DNA of 58,918 bases from Candidatus Nitrosopumilus sp. (GTDB lineage Archaea; Thermoproteota; Nitrososphaeria; Nitrososphaerales; Nitrosopumilaceae): positions 1 through 58,918 of the forward strand of contig JAPFBP010000003.1 in assembly GCA_029250275.1 (NCBI GenBank), written 5' to 3'. Below are positions 58,434 through 58,918 of this stretch, in pieces (the stretch's first letter is position 1; each line of letters begins with the position of its first letter). Below the pieces are notes generated by a model. That model made no database searches. It worked only from the letters and a program-made list of their open reading frames with translations, and was not told where the DNA came from. The position numbers were made by a program, and so were the translations under genes.

Positions 58434-58877
58434 TTAGATTAATCTATTGTCTTCTTTTATTGTATTTAATACAATGTGAGTTACAGTATTTTCAATATTG
58501 GGAATGGTGGATATTTTTTTTACAAAAACACTCAAAGATGCTCTGTCTTTGAATTTTGCAATTACTACTGTATCAGCATCCCCTGTTATGTCATAAACAG
58601 CGATAACATTGTCTTGTTTTGCAATCTCGTTTTCAATTTCTAACATTTTTCCTTGAGTGGTTTTAATTTCGATTATTGCTGTAATGTCATATCCAAGTAA
58701 TTCATGGTCAAGTCTAGCAGCATACCCCTTGATGATCTTTTTTTCTTCGAGTTTTTTTATTCTAGAAATCATGGTCACAGTTGATACTCCTAATCTATGA
58801 GATAGTTGTCTTGCAGATTGCCTTGCATCAGTTAGAAGATATTTTAGAATTTGAACGTCTTTGTCATCAATTTTCAT
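58434..58877 (-). CDS. Lrp/AsnC-family transcription regulator
   Basis: The 147-aa full-length regulator has a helix-turn-helix at the N-terminus (DARQSARQLSHRLGVSTVTM, then SRIKKLEEKKIIKGYAARLD) and a RAM effector domain (TAIIEIKTTQGKMLEIENEI, then YDITGDADTVVIAKFKDRA). Such proteins sense amino acids and act as octamers. The stand-alone RAM protein at 15190-15429 is a possible partner. The ATG is 41 bp from the window end. Confidence 0.95.
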   Translation of the reverse strand: MKIDDKDVQILKYLLTDARQSARQLSHRLGVSTVTMISRIKKLEEKKIIKGYAARLDHELLGYDITAIIEIKTTQGKMLEIENEIAKQDNVIAVYDITGDADTVVIAKFKDRASLSVFVKKISTIPNIENTVTHIVLNTIKEDNRLI

Positions 58878-58918
58878 ACTATATCTTGATTAAACAAATA
58901 TTTAAGAATATGATATAA

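Overview
The window is AT-rich, densely coded archaeal DNA from an ammonia-oxidising archaeon (Nitrosopumilaceae-like Thaumarchaeota/Nitrososphaerota). It opens with the archaeal ammonia monooxygenase genes amoC, amoX and amoA. It also carries an archaeal histone, topoisomerase VI (top6B-top6A), aIF2-beta, RIO1, archaeal-type PPAT, eS17 and uS11, RtcB, a KEOPS Cgi121 homologue, a single-domain blue copper protein and many small lineage-specific membrane or zinc-ribbon proteins. Many genes have a TATA-like box about 22-30 nt before the start codon and no Shine-Dalgarno sequence, so leaderless transcripts seem to be the rule. Non-ATG starts (TTG, GTG) are common.

Layout. 1-3117: amo genes, an orphan DpnII-like adenine methylase, tRNA-Thr(GGT). 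3209-9976: tRNA-Leu, tRNA-Ile and tRNA-Ala, a winged-helix regulator with a degenerate B12-binding-like module, a peroxiredoxin-like protein, two secreted proteins, PPAT and a zinc-ribbon protein built from near-identical 219-bp repeats. 9979-16661: TrpRS diverging from PheS-PheT, a structured RNA candidate at 14481-14698, an EVE-domain protein and small unknowns. 16817-27075: aconitase, tRNA-Trp, PdxS-PdxT, ValRS, a nuclease-fold/pterin-synthase fusion, pterin carbinolamine dehydratase, an asparagine-synthase-like protein and PurB. 27241-30043: small membrane and cysteine-rich proteins, CBS and UspA proteins, a coding frame without a normal start codon and two decayed frames. 30044-35384: RtcB with a PDCD5-like protein, uS11, ThiL and a phosphohexomutase. 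35438-39765: tRNA-Thr(CGT), small proteins, an AIPR defence-type protein, a cupredoxin and tRNA-Cys. 39805-45453: histone, TatD, eS17, a MoaD-like/Cgi121 fusion facing a THUMP protein and a decayed Sua5/TsaC gene. 45533-50976: PurA, PyrF, NUDIX, cis-prenyltransferase and DUF373. 51227-56568: aIF2-beta, DUF424, RIO1, KH protein and Top6B-Top6A, a run with overlapping genes that joins translation, ribosome maturation and DNA topology. 56569-58877: membrane-anchored Hsp20-like protein, a decayed DsbA gene and an Lrp regulator.

Functional threads. Seven tRNA genes, three aminoacyl-tRNA synthetases and several tRNA-modification or repair genes (Cgi121 fusion, THUMP, RtcB, pseudo-Sua5) lie here. 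The broken Sua5/TsaC beside a KEOPS subunit is the most striking observation, because TsaC makes the substrate that KEOPS uses for t6A. Pterin (PTPS-like plus PCD), vitamin B6 (PdxST), CoA (PPAT), thiamine (ThiL), purine (PurA, PurB) and pyrimidine (PyrF) genes fit an autotroph that makes its own cofactors. Three decayed genes in otherwise intact sequence point to real gene loss rather than poor sequence, though only read-level checks can settle that.
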